Assembly (NCBI GenBank): GCA_019232985.1
Contig: JAFAMW010000029.1
Location: 1-45,979, forward strand
Reading direction: 5' to 3'
DNA length: 45,979 nucleotides
Source of the DNA: Roseateles sp.
GTDB taxonomy: Bacteria > Pseudomonadota > Gammaproteobacteria > Burkholderiales > Burkholderiaceae
Part shown: piece by piece, positions 6,796 to 16,344 of the stretch
Position numbering within the stretch: the first letter of the stretch is position 1
Layout: each line of letters starts with the position of its first letter
Program-made: the position numbers and the translations under genes
The notes under the pieces: model-generated
Seen by the model: only the letters and a program-made list of their open reading frames with translations
Databases searched by the model: none
What the model was told of the DNA's origin: nothing

Positions 6796-8889
6796 TCAGG
6801 CGGCGAGACGCGCGAGTTCGGCGACGCGGTTCATCGCGTCGAACAGGCTCTTGAGCAGGCCCAGGCGGTTCGCGCGCAGCGCGGCGTCCTCGGCGTTGAC
6901 CATCACGTCGTCGAAGAACGCGTCGACCGGCGCCTTGAGCGCCGCGAGCTCGCGCAGCGAGGCCGTGTAGTCGCCCTGGCCGAACAGCGCGTCGGCGCGC
7001 GGCTGGGCGGCGGCGAGCGCGGCGGCGAGCTGCGCCTCGGCGGGCTCCATGAGCAGCGCCGCGTCGACGCGCGCCTCGACGGCCGTCTCGGCCTTCTTGA
7101 GGATGTTGCCGATGCGCTTGTTCGCGGCCGCGAGCGAGGCGGCTTCGGGCAGGGCCTGGAACGCGCGCACGGCCTCGAGGCGCCGGGCCACGTCGGCGAG
7201 GCGCGCGGGGCGCAGCGCGAGCACCGCGTCGACTTCCTGCGCGCTATAGCCCTGCTCGCGCAGCGAGCCGGCGAGGCGGTCGAACACGAAGTCGGCGAGC
7301 GCCGCGCTGGGGTCCTTGATCAGCGCGCCGAACGGCGCGGCGGCGGCCGCGAGCAGCGCGCCGAGCTCGAGCTGCGGCGCGCGCTCGCCCAGCATGCGGA
7401 TCACGCCGAGCGCGTGGCGGCGCAGCGCGAACGGGTCCTTGTCGCCCGTCGGCAGCTGGCCGATGCCGAACAGGCCGACCAGGGTCTCGAGCTTGTCGGC
7501 GAGCGCGACGGCCAGGCCCACGGCGTTGCGCGGCAGCGCGTCGCCGGCGAAGCGCGGCTTGTAATGGTCCTCGATCGCCGCTGCGACGGTGTCGCCAAGG
7601 CCGTCGTGGCGCGCGTAATAGCCGCCCATGATGCCCTGCAGCTCGGGGAACTCGCCGACCATGTCGGTCAGCAGGTCGGCCTTCGCGAGCTGGGCGGCCT
7701 GGTCGACCTGGGCCGCGTCGACATCCAGCATGCCGGCGATCGCAGCAGCGATCGCGCGCACGCGCTCGACGCGCTCGCCCTGGCTGCCGAGCTTGCCGTG
7801 GTAGACGACCTTGTCCAGGCCCGCGACGCGCGCGGCGAGCGGCTTCTTGCGGTCCTGGTCGAAGAAGAACTTCGCGTCGGCGAGGCGCGGGCGCACGACG
7901 CGCTCGTTGCCCTCGACGACGGCGCTCGGGTCGGCCGGGCGGATGTTCGAGACGACGAGGAAGCGGTTCGTGAGCTTGCCGGCCGCGTCGAGCAGCGGGA
8001 AGTACTTCTGGTTCGCCTTCATCGTCAGGATCAGGCATTCCTGCGGCACAGCGAGGAACTCGGGCTCGAAGCGGCACGACAGCACGTTCGGGCGCTCGAC
8101 CAGCGCCGTGACCTCGTCGAGCAGCGCGTCGTCGTCGATCGGCTTCAGGCCGCCGGCCGCGGCGGCCGCCGCGTCGAGCTGACGCTGGATCTCGGCGCGG
8201 CGCGCGGCGAAGCCTGCGATCACGGCGCCCTGCTCGGCCAGCGTCGTCGCGTAGGCGTCGGCGTGCGCGACCTCGATGCTCGCGACGGCCGCCTCGAAGC
8301 GGTGGCCGCGCGTCGTGTTGCCCGCGTGCAGGCCGAGCGCCTGGACCGGCACGACCGCGCTGCCGTGCAGCGCGACGAGGCCGTGGGCCGGGCGCACGAA
8401 CTTCACGTCGCTCCAGCCGTCGGCGAGCTGGTAGGTCATGACCTTGGGGATCGGCAGCTTCGCGAGCGTCTCGTCGAGCGCCTTCTGCAGGCCTTCGGCG
8501 AGCGTCGCGCCGGCGACCACGCTGTCGAGGAACAGCGCCTCGGCGCGGCCGTCGGGCGCGCGCTTGAGGCCGGCGACGGCCTCGGCGCCCGCGCCGAGCG
8601 CCGCGAGCTTCTTGAGCAGCGCGGGCGTCGGCGCGCCGGCCGCGTCGAGCGCGACGGCGACGGGCATGAGCTTTTGCTGCACGGCGCGGTCGGGCGCCTT
8701 GGCCGCGACGCCGGTCACGTGCACGCCGAGGCGGCGCGGCGACGCGAAGGCCGTGACGGCCGCGTCGGCGGCCGCGAGGCCTTGCGCCCTGAGGCTGTCG
8801 GCGAGCGTGCCGGCGAAGGCCTCGCCGAGCTTCTTCAGCGCCTTCGGCGGCAGTTCCTCGACGAACAGTTCAACAAGCAGGTTCGTCAT
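6796..8889 (-). CDS. glyS: Glycyl-tRNA synthetase beta subunit
   Basis: A 697-residue beta subunit of the heterotetrameric bacterial glycyl-tRNA synthetase, at the normal length. It starts MTNLLVELFVEELPPKALKKL, the family's usual opening. The central HD-like domain and the C-terminal anticodon-binding DALR-like region, with VMVNAEDAALRANRLGLL near the end, are both intact. With GlyQ it charges tRNA-Gly in the cytoplasm; the beta subunit binds the tRNA. Its ATG lies one base after the glyQ stop, so the two subunits are translationally coupled. Confidence 0.97.
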   Translation of the reverse strand: MTNLLVELFVEELPPKALKKLGEAFAGTLADSLRAQGLAAADAAVTAFASPRRLGVHVTGVAAKAPDRAVQQKLMPVAVALDAAGAPTPALLKKLAALGAGAEAVAGLKRAPDGRAEALFLDSVVAGATLAEGLQKALDETLAKLPIPKVMTYQLADGWSDVKFVRPAHGLVALHGSAVVPVQALGLHAGNTTRGHRFEAAVASIEVAHADAYATTLAEQGAVIAGFAARRAEIQRQLDAAAAAAGGLKPIDDDALLDEVTALVERPNVLSCRFEPEFLAVPQECLILTMKANQKYFPLLDAAGKLTNRFLVVSNIRPADPSAVVEGNERVVRPRLADAKFFFDQDRKKPLAARVAGLDKVVYHGKLGSQGERVERVRAIAAAIAGMLDVDAAQVDQAAQLAKADLLTDMVGEFPELQGIMGGYYARHDGLGDTVAAAIEDHYKPRFAGDALPRNAVGLAVALADKLETLVGLFGIGQLPTGDKDPFALRRHALGVIRMLGERAPQLELGALLAAAAAPFGALIKDPSAALADFVFDRLAGSLREQGYSAQEVDAVLALRPARLADVARRLEAVRAFQALPEAASLAAANKRIGNILKKAETAVEARVDAALLMEPAEAQLAAALAAAQPRADALFGQGDYTASLRELAALKAPVDAFFDDVMVNAEDAALRANRLGLLKSLFDAMNRVAELARLAA

Positions 8890-8890
8890 C

Positions 8891-9811
8891 TCAGGCAGCC
8901 TTTTTCTTCTCGATCTGGGCGATCACTTCGTCGGCCCAGGCCTTCGGGGCCATCGGGAAGCCGAGGCGCGCGCGGCTGTCGACATAGCTTTGCGCGACCG
9001 CGCGCGCGAGGTTGCGGATGCGGCCGATATAGGCGGCGCGCTCGGTCACGCTGATCGCGCCGCGCGCGTCGAGCAGGTTGAAGCTGTGGCCGGCCTTGAG
9101 CAGTTGCTCGTAGGCCGGCAGCGCGAGCTGCTGCTCCATCAGGTACTTGCTCTGGCGCTCGTGCGCGGCAAAGGCCTGGAGCAGGAAGTCGACGTCGCTG
9201 TGCTCGAAGTTGTAGGTCGACTGCTCGACCTCGTTCTGGTGGAACACCTCGCCGTACTTGAGGCCGTCGGTGTATTCGAGCTCGTACACCGATTCCTTGC
9301 CCTGCAGGTACATCGCGAGGCGCTCGAGGCCGTAGGTGATCTCGCCGGTGATCGGCTTGCAGTCGATGCCGCCGACCTGCTGGAAGTAGGTGAACTGGGT
9401 CACCTCCATGCCGTTGAGCCAGACTTCCCAACCGAGGCCCCAGCAGCCGAGCGTCGGGTTCTCCCAGTCGTCCTCGACGAAGCGCACGTCGTTCTTCCTG
9501 AGGTCGAAGCCGAGCGCTTCGAGCGAGCCGAGGTAGAGCTCGAGGATGTTCGCGGGCGCCGGCTTGAGGACGACCTGGAACTGGTAATAGTGCTGGAGCC
9601 GGTTCGGGTTCTCGCCGTAGCGGCCGTCCTTGGGGCGGCGGCTCGGCTGGACGTAGGCGGCCTTCCAGGGCTCGGGGCCGAGCGCGCGCAGAAAGGTCGC
9701 CGTGTGGCTCGTGCCGGCGCCGACTTCCATGTCGTAGGGCTGGAGAAGCGCGCAGCCCTGGCGTGACCAGTAGTCTTGCAGGGTCAGAATGGTTTGCTGG
9801 AAGCTCGGCAT
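8891..9811 (-). CDS. glyQ: Glycyl-tRNA synthetase alpha subunit
   Basis: A 306-residue catalytic alpha subunit, class II synthetase. The characteristic block is present near the start ([20 protein letters not shown]), followed by [35 protein letters not shown] and [19 protein letters not shown]. It activates glycine with ATP and works as an alpha2-beta2 complex with GlyS, encoded one base downstream. A promoter-like TAGAATCCGCGG lies 28 bp upstream of the start, so glyQ may start its own transcript inside the longer gene run. Confidence 0.97.
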   Translation of the reverse strand: MPSFQQTILTLQDYWSRQGCALLQPYDMEVGAGTSHTATFLRALGPEPWKAAYVQPSRRPKDGRYGENPNRLQHYYQFQVVLKPAPANILELYLGSLEALGFDLRKNDVRFVEDDWENPTLGCWGLGWEVWLNGMEVTQFTYFQQVGGIDCKPITGEITYGLERLAMYLQGKESVYELEYTDGLKYGEVFHQNEVEQSTYNFEHSDVDFLLQAFAAHERQSKYLMEQQLALPAYEQLLKAGHSFNLLDARGAISVTERAAYIGRIRNLARAVAQSYVDSRARLGFPMAPKAWADEVIAQIEKKKAA

Positions 9812-9832
9812 GGAGAACCCACGGTGGAAAAC

Positions 9833-9844
9833 CCGCGGATTCTA
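9833..9844 (-). promoter_or_regulatory. Probable glyQ promoter -10 region
   Basis: On the minus strand TAGAAT (9844-9839) is followed by CCGCGG, about 28 bases before the glyQ ATG. The same TA(G/C)AATCCGCGG block occurs upstream of icmF (25741) and dksA (13640). No convincing -35 hexamer is seen. Confidence 0.45.
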
Positions 9845-9868
9845 AGAGGCGCCAGCCGCGCCTTGCGC

Positions 9869-10021
9869 TCAGCCGCCCTGCTTCTTCTTTTCCTTGCCCT
9901 TGGGCATCACGCTCGTGACCGGCGCGACCGGGCGGTCGGAAAAGCCCGAAGGTTCCTTGCCGCCGCTGTCCTTCTTCGGCTTCTTCGTCATCTTGTTACC
10001 GCCTTGAACGCCTTTGGGCAT
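9869..10021 (-). CDS. Small basic protein, 50 residues, unknown function
   Basis: A 50-residue Lys-rich protein, MPKGVQGGNKMTKKPKKD... ending KGKEKKKQGG. I chose the ATG at 10019-10021 because an AGAGGAG Shine-Dalgarno lies eight bases before it; an upstream ATG would overlap lnt and lacks such a site. It sits between lnt (34-bp gap) and glyQ (57-bp gap) on the same strand. The two lysine clusters and a central Pro/Ser/Val segment suggest a disordered nucleic-acid-associated protein, but I do not recognise a named family. Confidence 0.65.
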   Translation of the reverse strand: MPKGVQGGNKMTKKPKKDSGGKEPSGFSDRPVAPVTSVMPKGKEKKKQGG

Positions 10022-10055
10022 GGTCTGCTCCTCTTGTTGAATGACTAACGATCGA

Positions 10056-11543
10056 TCAATGTACCGCGTCGCGGCGCCCACGCGCTGCCGCGATAAACCC
10101 GATCAGCGCGAGCGCGAACAGCGGCCACAGCCCGCAGGCCGCGAGCCAGCGCGCGTAGGGGGTGGCGCCGCTGCGGCCTTCGACGCGCGCCTGCAGCACG
10201 CCGGGCACGCCCGCGGGCAGGCGCGCCGTGACGCGGCCGGCCGCGTCGATCACGGCCGTCGCGCCGGTGTTGGTCGCGCGCACGAACGGGCGCTGGAACT
10301 CGAGCGCGCGCAGCTGCGCGAACTGCAGGTCCTGGTCCTGGACCATCACGGTGCCGAACCACGCGAGGTTGCTCACGTTGACGAAGATCGTCGCGGCCTC
10401 GGGCCCGGCCGCGCTCGCGACGAAGTCCTCGCCGAACAGGCTCTCGTAGCAGATCAGCGGCCGCAGGCGCTGGCCCGCGACGACGAGCGGCGCCGTGTTC
10501 GTGCCGCGCGCCTGGTCGACCATCGGGATGCCGAGCAGGTCGACGAACCAGTGGAAGCCCGTCGGCACGAACTCGCCGAAGGGCAGCAGGTGGCGCTTGC
10601 CGTACGCGTAGTCGGCGCCCGCGCCGAACGCGGCCATGCTGTTCACGTAGCCCTGCTTCTCGTCGCCGAGAAAGCCGCCGAGCAGCAGCGGCCGGCCGGT
10701 GCGCTCGAGCCGCGCGAGGTAGTCGCGGTCGAGCGCCGCGAACGGCAGCGGCACGACCGACTCGGGCGTCACGACGAACTGGCCGCGCGCGCCCTCGATC
10801 TGGCGCGCGAGCGCCTCGAGGTGCGCGTCCATCAGGTCGGGGTCGAACTTGAGGTCCTGCGCGACGGCCGGCTGCACGAGCGCGACCTCGAGCGTGCCGG
10901 CCGCCCGCGTGAATTCGTGCGGCACGAACTGCGCCGCGGCGACGAGCACCGCGAGGCCGCCGAGCAGCCGCCACGCGCGCAACGCAAGCGCCGCGGCCAG
11001 CAGCGCCGCGAGCGCGCTCATGCCGTAGACGCCGACCCAGGGCGCGAACGCCGCGAGCGGCCCGACGCTGTGCGCGTAGCCGCCCGCGATCCACGGAAAG
11101 CCGCTGAACAGCGTCGCGCGTGCGAGCTCGGCGAGCAGCCAGGCGCTGCCGAGCAGCAGCGCACGCCGGCCGCGCTGCCGCGGGGCCAGGCCGCGCGCGA
11201 GCCGCGCGGCGAGCGCGAGCGCGAGTGCGTAATCGAGCGCGAGGAAGGCCGCGAGCAGCAGCACCGCCGCGACCGCGAGCGGCGCGGGCAGGCCGCCGTA
11301 GTCGTGCATGCTGATGTAAAGCCACCACAGCCCCGACGCGAGCCAGCCGACGCCGAACGCGAAACCGCAGGCCGCCGCGCGGCGCGGCGCGGCGCCGCAG
11401 GCGAGCGCGAACAGCCCGGCGAGCGCGAGCGGCTCGAGCCACCACAGCCCGGTCGGCGCGAACGCTGCGGTGTGGAGCACGCCGAGCAGCAGCGCAAGCC
11501 ACGGGGCGGCGCGACCGCCCGCCAAGCGCGCGAGCCGGCGCAT
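10056..11543 (-). CDS. lnt: Apolipoprotein N-acyltransferase
   Basis: A 495-residue inner-membrane enzyme that adds the third acyl chain to lipoproteins. The N-terminal half (about 12-205) is a series of hydrophobic membrane segments, followed by a periplasmic nitrilase-like domain (about 218-465) and a C-terminal membrane helix. The catalytic triad is intact: Glu261 in TPESVVP, Lys316 in GKRHLLPFGEFVP and Cys365 in LICYESLFG. Its ATG overlaps the corC stop in a TGATG junction, so both are probably translated from one message, a pairing common in proteobacteria. Confidence 0.96.
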   Translation of the reverse strand: MRRLARLAGGRAAPWLALLLGVLHTAAFAPTGLWWLEPLALAGLFALACGAAPRRAAACGFAFGVGWLASGLWWLYISMHDYGGLPAPLAVAAVLLLAAFLALDYALALALAARLARGLAPRQRGRRALLLGSAWLLAELARATLFSGFPWIAGGYAHSVGPLAAFAPWVGVYGMSALAALLAAALALRAWRLLGGLAVLVAAAQFVPHEFTRAAGTLEVALVQPAVAQDLKFDPDLMDAHLEALARQIEGARGQFVVTPESVVPLPFAALDRDYLARLERTGRPLLLGGFLGDEKQGYVNSMAAFGAGADYAYGKRHLLPFGEFVPTGFHWFVDLLGIPMVDQARGTNTAPLVVAGQRLRPLICYESLFGEDFVASAAGPEAATIFVNVSNLAWFGTVMVQDQDLQFAQLRALEFQRPFVRATNTGATAVIDAAGRVTARLPAGVPGVLQARVEGRSGATPYARWLAACGLWPLFALALIGFIAAARGRRDAVH

Positions 11544-12409
11544 CAGGCGCGCGTGACCTTGAACCAGCGCACCGCCCCGCCGCGCGTGAGCATCACGGTG
11601 AAGCGCAGGCCGCCGATCTCGACCGCCTCGCCGCGGCGCGGCACGCGGCCATGCTCGTGGGCGACGAAGCCGCCGATGGTGTCGAAGTCTTCCTCGGGAT
11701 AGGCGGTCGCGAAGGCCTGGTTGACGGCCGCGATCGGCGTGTCGCCGGGCACGCGCTGGCTGCCGTCGGCGAGCGTGTAGATGTCGGCGGCCTCGGTCGC
11801 GTGGTCGAACTCGTCCTCGATCTCGCCGACGATCTCCTCGAGCACGTCCTCGATCGTGATCAGCCCGGCGTTGTTGCCGAACTCGTCGACGACGATCGCG
11901 AGGTGGTTGCGGTTCAGGCGGAAGTCGCGCAGCAGCTCGTTGAGGCCCTTGCTCTCGGGCACGAAGCTGACCGGACGCAGCAGCGCGCGCAGGTTCAGCT
12001 CGGGCGCGCGCTGGAGCTTGAGCAGGTCCTTCGCGAGCAGGATGCCGATCACGTTCTCGCGCTGGCCCTCGAAGACCGGGAAACGCGAGTGACCGGTGTC
12101 GATGACCATTGCGAGGATGTCCTCGTACGGCGCCTCGATGTCGATCAGGTCCATGCGCGGTGCGGCGACCATCACGTCGCCGGCCGACAGCTCGGCCATG
12201 CGCAGCACGCCCTCGAGCATCTGGCGGGACTCGGGCTCGATCAGCTCGCGCTGCTCGGCGTCGGCCAGGGTTTCGATCAGTTCGCTCTTGGAGTCCGGTC
12301 CGGGGTGGAGGAACTCCCGCATGCGCTCCAGCAGGCCGCGGGGCGACGGGCTGCCGGTGGATTTCGACGGCCTCGCGTGCGAGGGTCGACTAGGCTGGGG
12401 TTCTGACAC
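11543..12409 (-). CDS. corC: CorC/HlyC family CBS-domain protein
   Basis: A 288-residue cytoplasmic protein with paired CBS domains (about 70-190; FPVFEGQRENVIGILLAKDLL and the following VDEFGNNAGLITIEDVLEEIVGEIEDEFD) and a C-terminal CorC_HlyC domain (about 205-285). This short form lacks the DUF21 membrane domain. It is the CorC type, proposed to modulate Mg2+/Co2+ efflux and also noted beside lnt in many genomes. The start is a GTG at 12407-12409 without a strong Shine-Dalgarno. The gene leads the minus-strand run and is divergent from the metallochaperone gene. Confidence 0.92.
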   Translation of the reverse strand: MSEPQPSRPSHARPSKSTGSPSPRGLLERMREFLHPGPDSKSELIETLADAEQRELIEPESRQMLEGVLRMAELSAGDVMVAAPRMDLIDIEAPYEDILAMVIDTGHSRFPVFEGQRENVIGILLAKDLLKLQRAPELNLRALLRPVSFVPESKGLNELLRDFRLNRNHLAIVVDEFGNNAGLITIEDVLEEIVGEIEDEFDHATEAADIYTLADGSQRVPGDTPIAAVNQAFATAYPEEDFDTIGGFVAHEHGRVPRRGEAVEIGGLRFTVMLTRGGAVRWFKVTRA

Positions 12410-12544
12410 TTGGAGACGTGTCGTAGTCGCGGGAGGTGCAGAATAACCGATCGTCGTGCCGGCAAATATTTCAAGCCGCCGTTGAAATGCGCCGATCCGC
12501 CCTCAGATCGACCCGATCTCCCCCGCTCCTTCCGGACCGCCACC

Positions 12545-13588
12545 ATGTCCCAAAGTCTGATTCCCGCCACCATCCTCACCGGCTTCCTCGGCTCCGGCAA
12601 GACCACCCTGCTCAAGCGCGTGCTGACCGAGGCCCATGGCCAGAAGATCGCCGTGATCGAGAACGAGTTCGGCGAGGAGGACATCGACACCTCGATCCTC
12701 GTCGCCGACACCGAAGAGCAGATCATCCAGATGAACAACGGCTGCGTGTGCTGCACGATCCGCGAGGACCTGCGCTCGACGCTCGCCGACCTCGCCGAGA
12801 AGCGCCGCAAGGGCGAGCTCGACTTCGAGCGCGTGATCATCGAGACGACCGGCCTCGCCGACCCGGGCCCGGTAGCCCAGACCTTCTTCATGGACGACGA
12901 GGTCGCCGAGAGCTACCTGCTCGACGGCGTCCTCACGCTCGTCGACGCCAAGCACGCCGAGATGCAGCTCGACACGCGCCAGGAAGTGGCCCTCCAGATC
13001 GGCTTCGCCGACCAGATCTTCGTGAGCAAGGCCGACCTCTGCGACGCCGACGCGGTCGACGCGCTGATCCACCGCATCAAGCACATGAACCCGCGCGCGC
13101 CGATCCAGAAGGTGCATTTCGGCGAGGTGCCGCTCGCCAAGGTGCTCGACCTGCGCGGCTTCAACCTCAACGCCAAGCTCGAGATCGACCCCGAGTTCCT
13201 CAACGCCGACGCGCACGACCACCATCACCACCATGATCACGACCACGAACATGGCGAGCATTGCGACCACCCGCACCACCACCACCACGACGACGACGTG
13301 AAGTCCTTCGTGTTCCGTGCCGAGCGCCCGTTCAATCCGGCCAAGCTCGAGGACTTCCTCGGCTCGATCGTCCAGGTCTACGGCCCCAAGCTGCTGCGTT
13401 ACAAGGGCGTACTGAACATGAAGGGCACGGACAAGAAGGTGATCTTCCAGGGCGTGCACCAGCTGATGGGCTCGGACCTCGGCCCGCGCTGGATGCCCGG
13501 CGAGAAGAAGGTCAGCAAGATGGTCTTCATCGGCATCGACCTGCCGCGCGAGCTCTTCATGCAGGGGCTGGAAGGGTGCCTCGCCTAG
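12545..13588 (+). CDS. COG0523 (CobW/ZigA-type) GTPase metallochaperone
   Basis: A 347-residue GTPase of the CobW/YjiA/ZigA group. Residues 13-21 hold the P-loop GFLGSGKTT. The metal-binding CxCC lies at 67-70 (NNGCVCCTIREDL), and ETTGLADPGP and SKADL are the other G motifs. A natural His/Asp/Glu-rich stretch at about 222-251 carries more than a dozen histidines and one cysteine, as in metal-delivery members. The CobW C-terminal domain follows (about 255-345). Family members insert or shuttle zinc, cobalt or other metals; which metal cannot be decided here. The gene is next to the envelope gene corC (divergent) and upstream of dksA. I see no clear Zur box in the 135-bp leader. Confidence 0.9.
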   Translation: MSQSLIPATILTGFLGSGKTTLLKRVLTEAHGQKIAVIENEFGEEDIDTSILVADTEEQIIQMNNGCVCCTIREDLRSTLADLAEKRRKGELDFERVIIETTGLADPGPVAQTFFMDDEVAESYLLDGVLTLVDAKHAEMQLDTRQEVALQIGFADQIFVSKADLCDADAVDALIHRIKHMNPRAPIQKVHFGEVPLAKVLDLRGFNLNAKLEIDPEFLNADAHDHHHHHDHDHEHGEHCDHPHHHHHDDDVKSFVFRAERPFNPAKLEDFLGSIVQVYGPKLLRYKGVLNMKGTDKKVIFQGVHQLMGSDLGPRWMPGEKKVSKMVFIGIDLPRELFMQGLEGCLA

Positions 13589-13601
13589 AGCCATACTCGG
13601 G

Positions 13602-13616
13602 CGACCGAATCGGTCG
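13602..13616. terminator. Short hairpin between cobW-like gene and dksA
   Basis: CGACCGA (13602-13608) and TCGGTCG (13610-13616) form a near-continuous palindrome 14 bases after the stop codon. No T-run follows. It may attenuate read-through into dksA, but the evidence is weak. Confidence 0.25.
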
Positions 13617-13639
13617 GCGACGCGTCATCCCGGCATGGC

Positions 13640-13651
13640 TACAATCCGCGG
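13640..13651 (+). promoter_or_regulatory. Probable dksA promoter -10 region
   Basis: TACAAT (13640-13645) followed by CCGCGG, about 90 bases upstream of the dksA start. It shares the TA(G/C)AATCCGCGG block with the glyQ and icmF promoters. The -35 is not recognisable. Confidence 0.45.
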
Positions 13652-13741
13652 CGCCCAAAACGAGGAGGCCCTGTTTTTGGCGAGGTTGACCGGCCGTCAT
13701 GCCGGCGCCGCGCCGCGGTCCGTCTGAGCGAGGAGAAGCAC

Positions 13742-14344
13742 GTGAGCAAGACCCAAGCCCCCAGCATCGAGGCGGCCGCGCCCGTCTCCTCCGGCCATGG
13801 CTTTGCCGAACGCTTCGCCCCGCCCAAACCGCCCGGCAGAGCCGCCCACGCATCCGTATCCGAACCTGAAAGTCCACGCATCATGGTCAAGGCCGACCCC
13901 AAACTCGCGAATGCCTGGAAAGGCAAGCCCGGCTCCGAACTGACCGACGCGGAAGTGCTGGCCATGCCCGACGCCGAGTACATGAACGCCAAGCAGATCG
14001 AGTTCTTCCGCCACAAGCTCGAGGAACTCAAGGAGAGCGTGCTTTCCAACGCCGGCGAGACGACCGAGCATCTGCGCGAGGACACGTCCATCGTGCCCGA
14101 CCCGGCCGACCGCGCGACGATCGAAGAAGAACACGCGCTCGAGCTGCGCACGCGCGACCGCGAGCGCAAGCTGCTCAAGAAGGTCATGCAATCGCTCGCG
14201 CGCCTCGACAGCGGCGAGTACGGCTACTGCGACGAGACCGGCGAGCCGATCGGCCTCGGCCGCCTGATCGCGCGCCCGACCGCGACGCTTTCGCTCGAGG
14301 CGCAGCAGCGCCGCGAGCTCAAGCAGAAGATGTTCGGGGACTGA
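13742..14344 (+). CDS. dksA: RNA polymerase-binding transcription factor DksA
   Basis: A 200-residue DksA. An N-terminal Ala/Pro-rich extension of about 47 residues precedes the family core. A coiled coil (about 80-150) carries the acidic tip region around DPADRATIEEE. The C-terminal globular part reads GYCDETGEPIGLGRLIARPTATLSLEAQ, retaining only one cysteine of the four zinc ligands of E. coli DksA; this one-Cys form is usual in alpha- and betaproteobacteria. DksA binds the RNA polymerase secondary channel and, with ppGpp, tunes rRNA and stress promoters. I chose the GTG at 13742 for its AGGAG Shine-Dalgarno; an internal ATG at 13883 is an alternative start. Confidence 0.94.
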   Translation: MSKTQAPSIEAAAPVSSGHGFAERFAPPKPPGRAAHASVSEPESPRIMVKADPKLANAWKGKPGSELTDAEVLAMPDAEYMNAKQIEFFRHKLEELKESVLSNAGETTEHLREDTSIVPDPADRATIEEEHALELRTRDRERKLLKKVMQSLARLDSGEYGYCDETGEPIGLGRLIARPTATLSLEAQQRRELKQKMFGD

Positions 14345-14381
14345 CCGTCCCGACCACCAGGCCAGCAACGATACGCAGCGC

Positions 14382-16328
14382 ATGAGCGACAAGGACGGCA
14401 AGAACGAGAGCTTCTTCCGCAAGGTCGCGCGCTTCGTCGCGAACCCGACGACGGACTGGGCCGAGATCAACTCGCGCCAGGACGACCCGGAGAGCGACCT
14501 CGCCAAGGCCGAGCTGCGCGCGATGGTCGAGCGCAAGCGGCGCAACGACTTCGTGCGCAAGCGCGAGCTCGACATGCTGCGCCGCATCCGCCGCGAGGGC
14601 CTGTCGCCCGAGCAGCTCGCCGCGCTCGGCTCCTCGTCGCGCCTCGACGAGATGGAGCGCAACGGCGTCAGCAGCGGGCTGAACTCCAAGATCAACCCGC
14701 GCGTCACCGACAAGATCAACGAGATCGAGCAGCAGATGGTCGGCGACAGCTACGCGCCGACCCAGCATGTGTCGCCGGCGACGCGCAGCGGCTACTTCGA
14801 CACGAGCACGCGGCCCGCGCATTTCGCCGCGACCTCGACGCAGGAGCCGCCGCAGGCCCAGGAGCGCGACCCCGGCCGCGTCAGCGAGTTCGCGAGCCGC
14901 GCCGAGAAGGAGCGGCTCGAGACCGCGCCTTCGCCGGCCGCGATGACGATGGGCGCCGGCACCTCGCCGCTGTCCGACGCGAAGCCGAGCGTGCTGCCGC
15001 CGATCAGGGAGCTGCCGCCGCTCGACGTGGGGCCGATCGACTTCGGCCTGAGCCAGCAGCCGGCCGCGGCGCCGAGCCCCGCCGCGCGTCCGGCGCCCCA
15101 GCCGGCGCCGTCGCCGCCGATGTTCGCGCCGCCGGCACCCGCGCCGCTCGACTTCGCGAGCGCGCCGACCGAGCCGATGGGCCTCGACGCGATGCGCATC
15201 GCGATGCCCGCGCCGCCCGCCGTCAACCCGCTCAGCGCCGGCCAGTTCGAGCACGACCCCGAGCTCGACGACGCGGTGATCGCGTTCGCGAACGCCGACT
15301 ACGAGACCACCGAGCAGCAGATCGCGCAGATGATCCAGTCGGCCGGCCTGCGCCACGACAGCAGCGAAACCTGGCTCGCGATGTTCGACCTCTACCGCGC
15401 GACCGGCCAGCAGGCCAAGTTCGAGGCGCTCGCCCCCGAATACGTGCAGCAGTTCGCCCGCTCGGCGCCGCAATGGTTCTCGATGCCCAAGCTCGTCGCC
15501 GAGGCGATCAAGAACGTGCGCGTGCCGATGGGCCGCGCGGGCGGCATCAGCTGGGCCGCGCCCGAGTCCCTGACGGCCGAGTCGGTCCAGTACCTGAAGA
15601 CCCGCGCGCAGAACCTGCCGATGCCCTGGGTGCTCGACTGGAGCGCGCTGCGCCAGGTCGACCCGCAGGCCTGCTCGGCGCTGCGCGACCTGTTCCACGA
15701 CTGGGCGAGCCAGCAGGTCGACCTGCGCTGGCTCGCCGGCGACCAGTTCCTGCAGCTGCTCAAGGACGCGACGCCGGTGCTCGTGCGCGACGTCGACCCG
15801 GCCGCGTGGATGCTGCGCCTCGAGGCGCTGCGCCTCGTCAACCGCGCCGACCAGTTCGACGAGGCCGCGATCGACTACTGCGTGACCTATGAGGTCTCGC
15901 CGCCGTCGTGGGAGCGCGCGCGCTGCCGCGTGCGCGTGAGCGGCCTGGCGCTGTCGACCGGCGCGCCGATGACGACGACGCTGCAGCCGACCGAGTCGCC
16001 GTCGACCTTCCTCGAGTCGACCATGACCGACCAGGGCGGCATGGCCAACACGGTCCAGCTCGAGCTCAGCGGCCAGCTCAGCGGCGACATCTCCGAGACG
16101 CTCAAGCTGATGGACCAGGAACTCGGCGCGGCGACGCTCGTCAGCGTCGCCTGCCCCAAGCTCATGCGCCTGGACTTCATGGCCGCCGGCGACCTGCTCA
16201 ACTGGGTCATCAAGTGCCGCGGCGAGAACCGCGCCGTCACCTTCACCGACGCGCACCGCCTCGTCGCGCAGTTCTTCTGCGCGATGGGCATCAACGAACA
16301 CGCGCGCATCCGCGTGCGCGTGAACTGA
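14382..16328 (+). CDS. Large cytoplasmic protein with C-terminal STAS-like domain
   Basis: A 648-residue protein. Residues 1-115 are highly charged and helical ([22 protein letters not shown], then [22 protein letters not shown]). Residues 120-285 are a Pro/Ala-rich linker, followed by a helical domain (about 290-480). The final 80 residues ([35 protein letters not shown]...) resemble a STAS or MlaB-like domain. No membrane segment or signal peptide is evident. I recall similar proteins upstream of hslVU in other Burkholderiales, without a known function. It lies 37 bp after dksA and 46 bp before hslV on the same strand, so cotranscription with them is likely. Confidence 0.72.
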   Translation: MSDKDGKNESFFRKVARFVANPTTDWAEINSRQDDPESDLAKAELRAMVERKRRNDFVRKRELDMLRRIRREGLSPEQLAALGSSSRLDEMERNGVSSGLNSKINPRVTDKINEIEQQMVGDSYAPTQHVSPATRSGYFDTSTRPAHFAATSTQEPPQAQERDPGRVSEFASRAEKERLETAPSPAAMTMGAGTSPLSDAKPSVLPPIRELPPLDVGPIDFGLSQQPAAAPSPAARPAPQPAPSPPMFAPPAPAPLDFASAPTEPMGLDAMRIAMPAPPAVNPLSAGQFEHDPELDDAVIAFANADYETTEQQIAQMIQSAGLRHDSSETWLAMFDLYRATGQQAKFEALAPEYVQQFARSAPQWFSMPKLVAEAIKNVRVPMGRAGGISWAAPESLTAESVQYLKTRAQNLPMPWVLDWSALRQVDPQACSALRDLFHDWASQQVDLRWLAGDQFLQLLKDATPVLVRDVDPAAWMLRLEALRLVNRADQFDEAAIDYCVTYEVSPPSWERARCRVRVSGLALSTGAPMTTTLQPTESPSTFLESTMTDQGGMANTVQLELSGQLSGDISETLKLMDQELGAATLVSVACPKLMRLDFMAAGDLLNWVIKCRGENRAVTFTDAHRLVAQFFCAMGINEHARIRVRVN

Positions 16329-16344
16329 TCAATACTTGATCGCG

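Noticed and set aside
13205..13300. Possible artificial polyhistidine tag
   Set aside because: The stretch is internal, interspersed with Asp, Glu and Gly, and typical of natural COG0523 proteins; no vector sequence is present.
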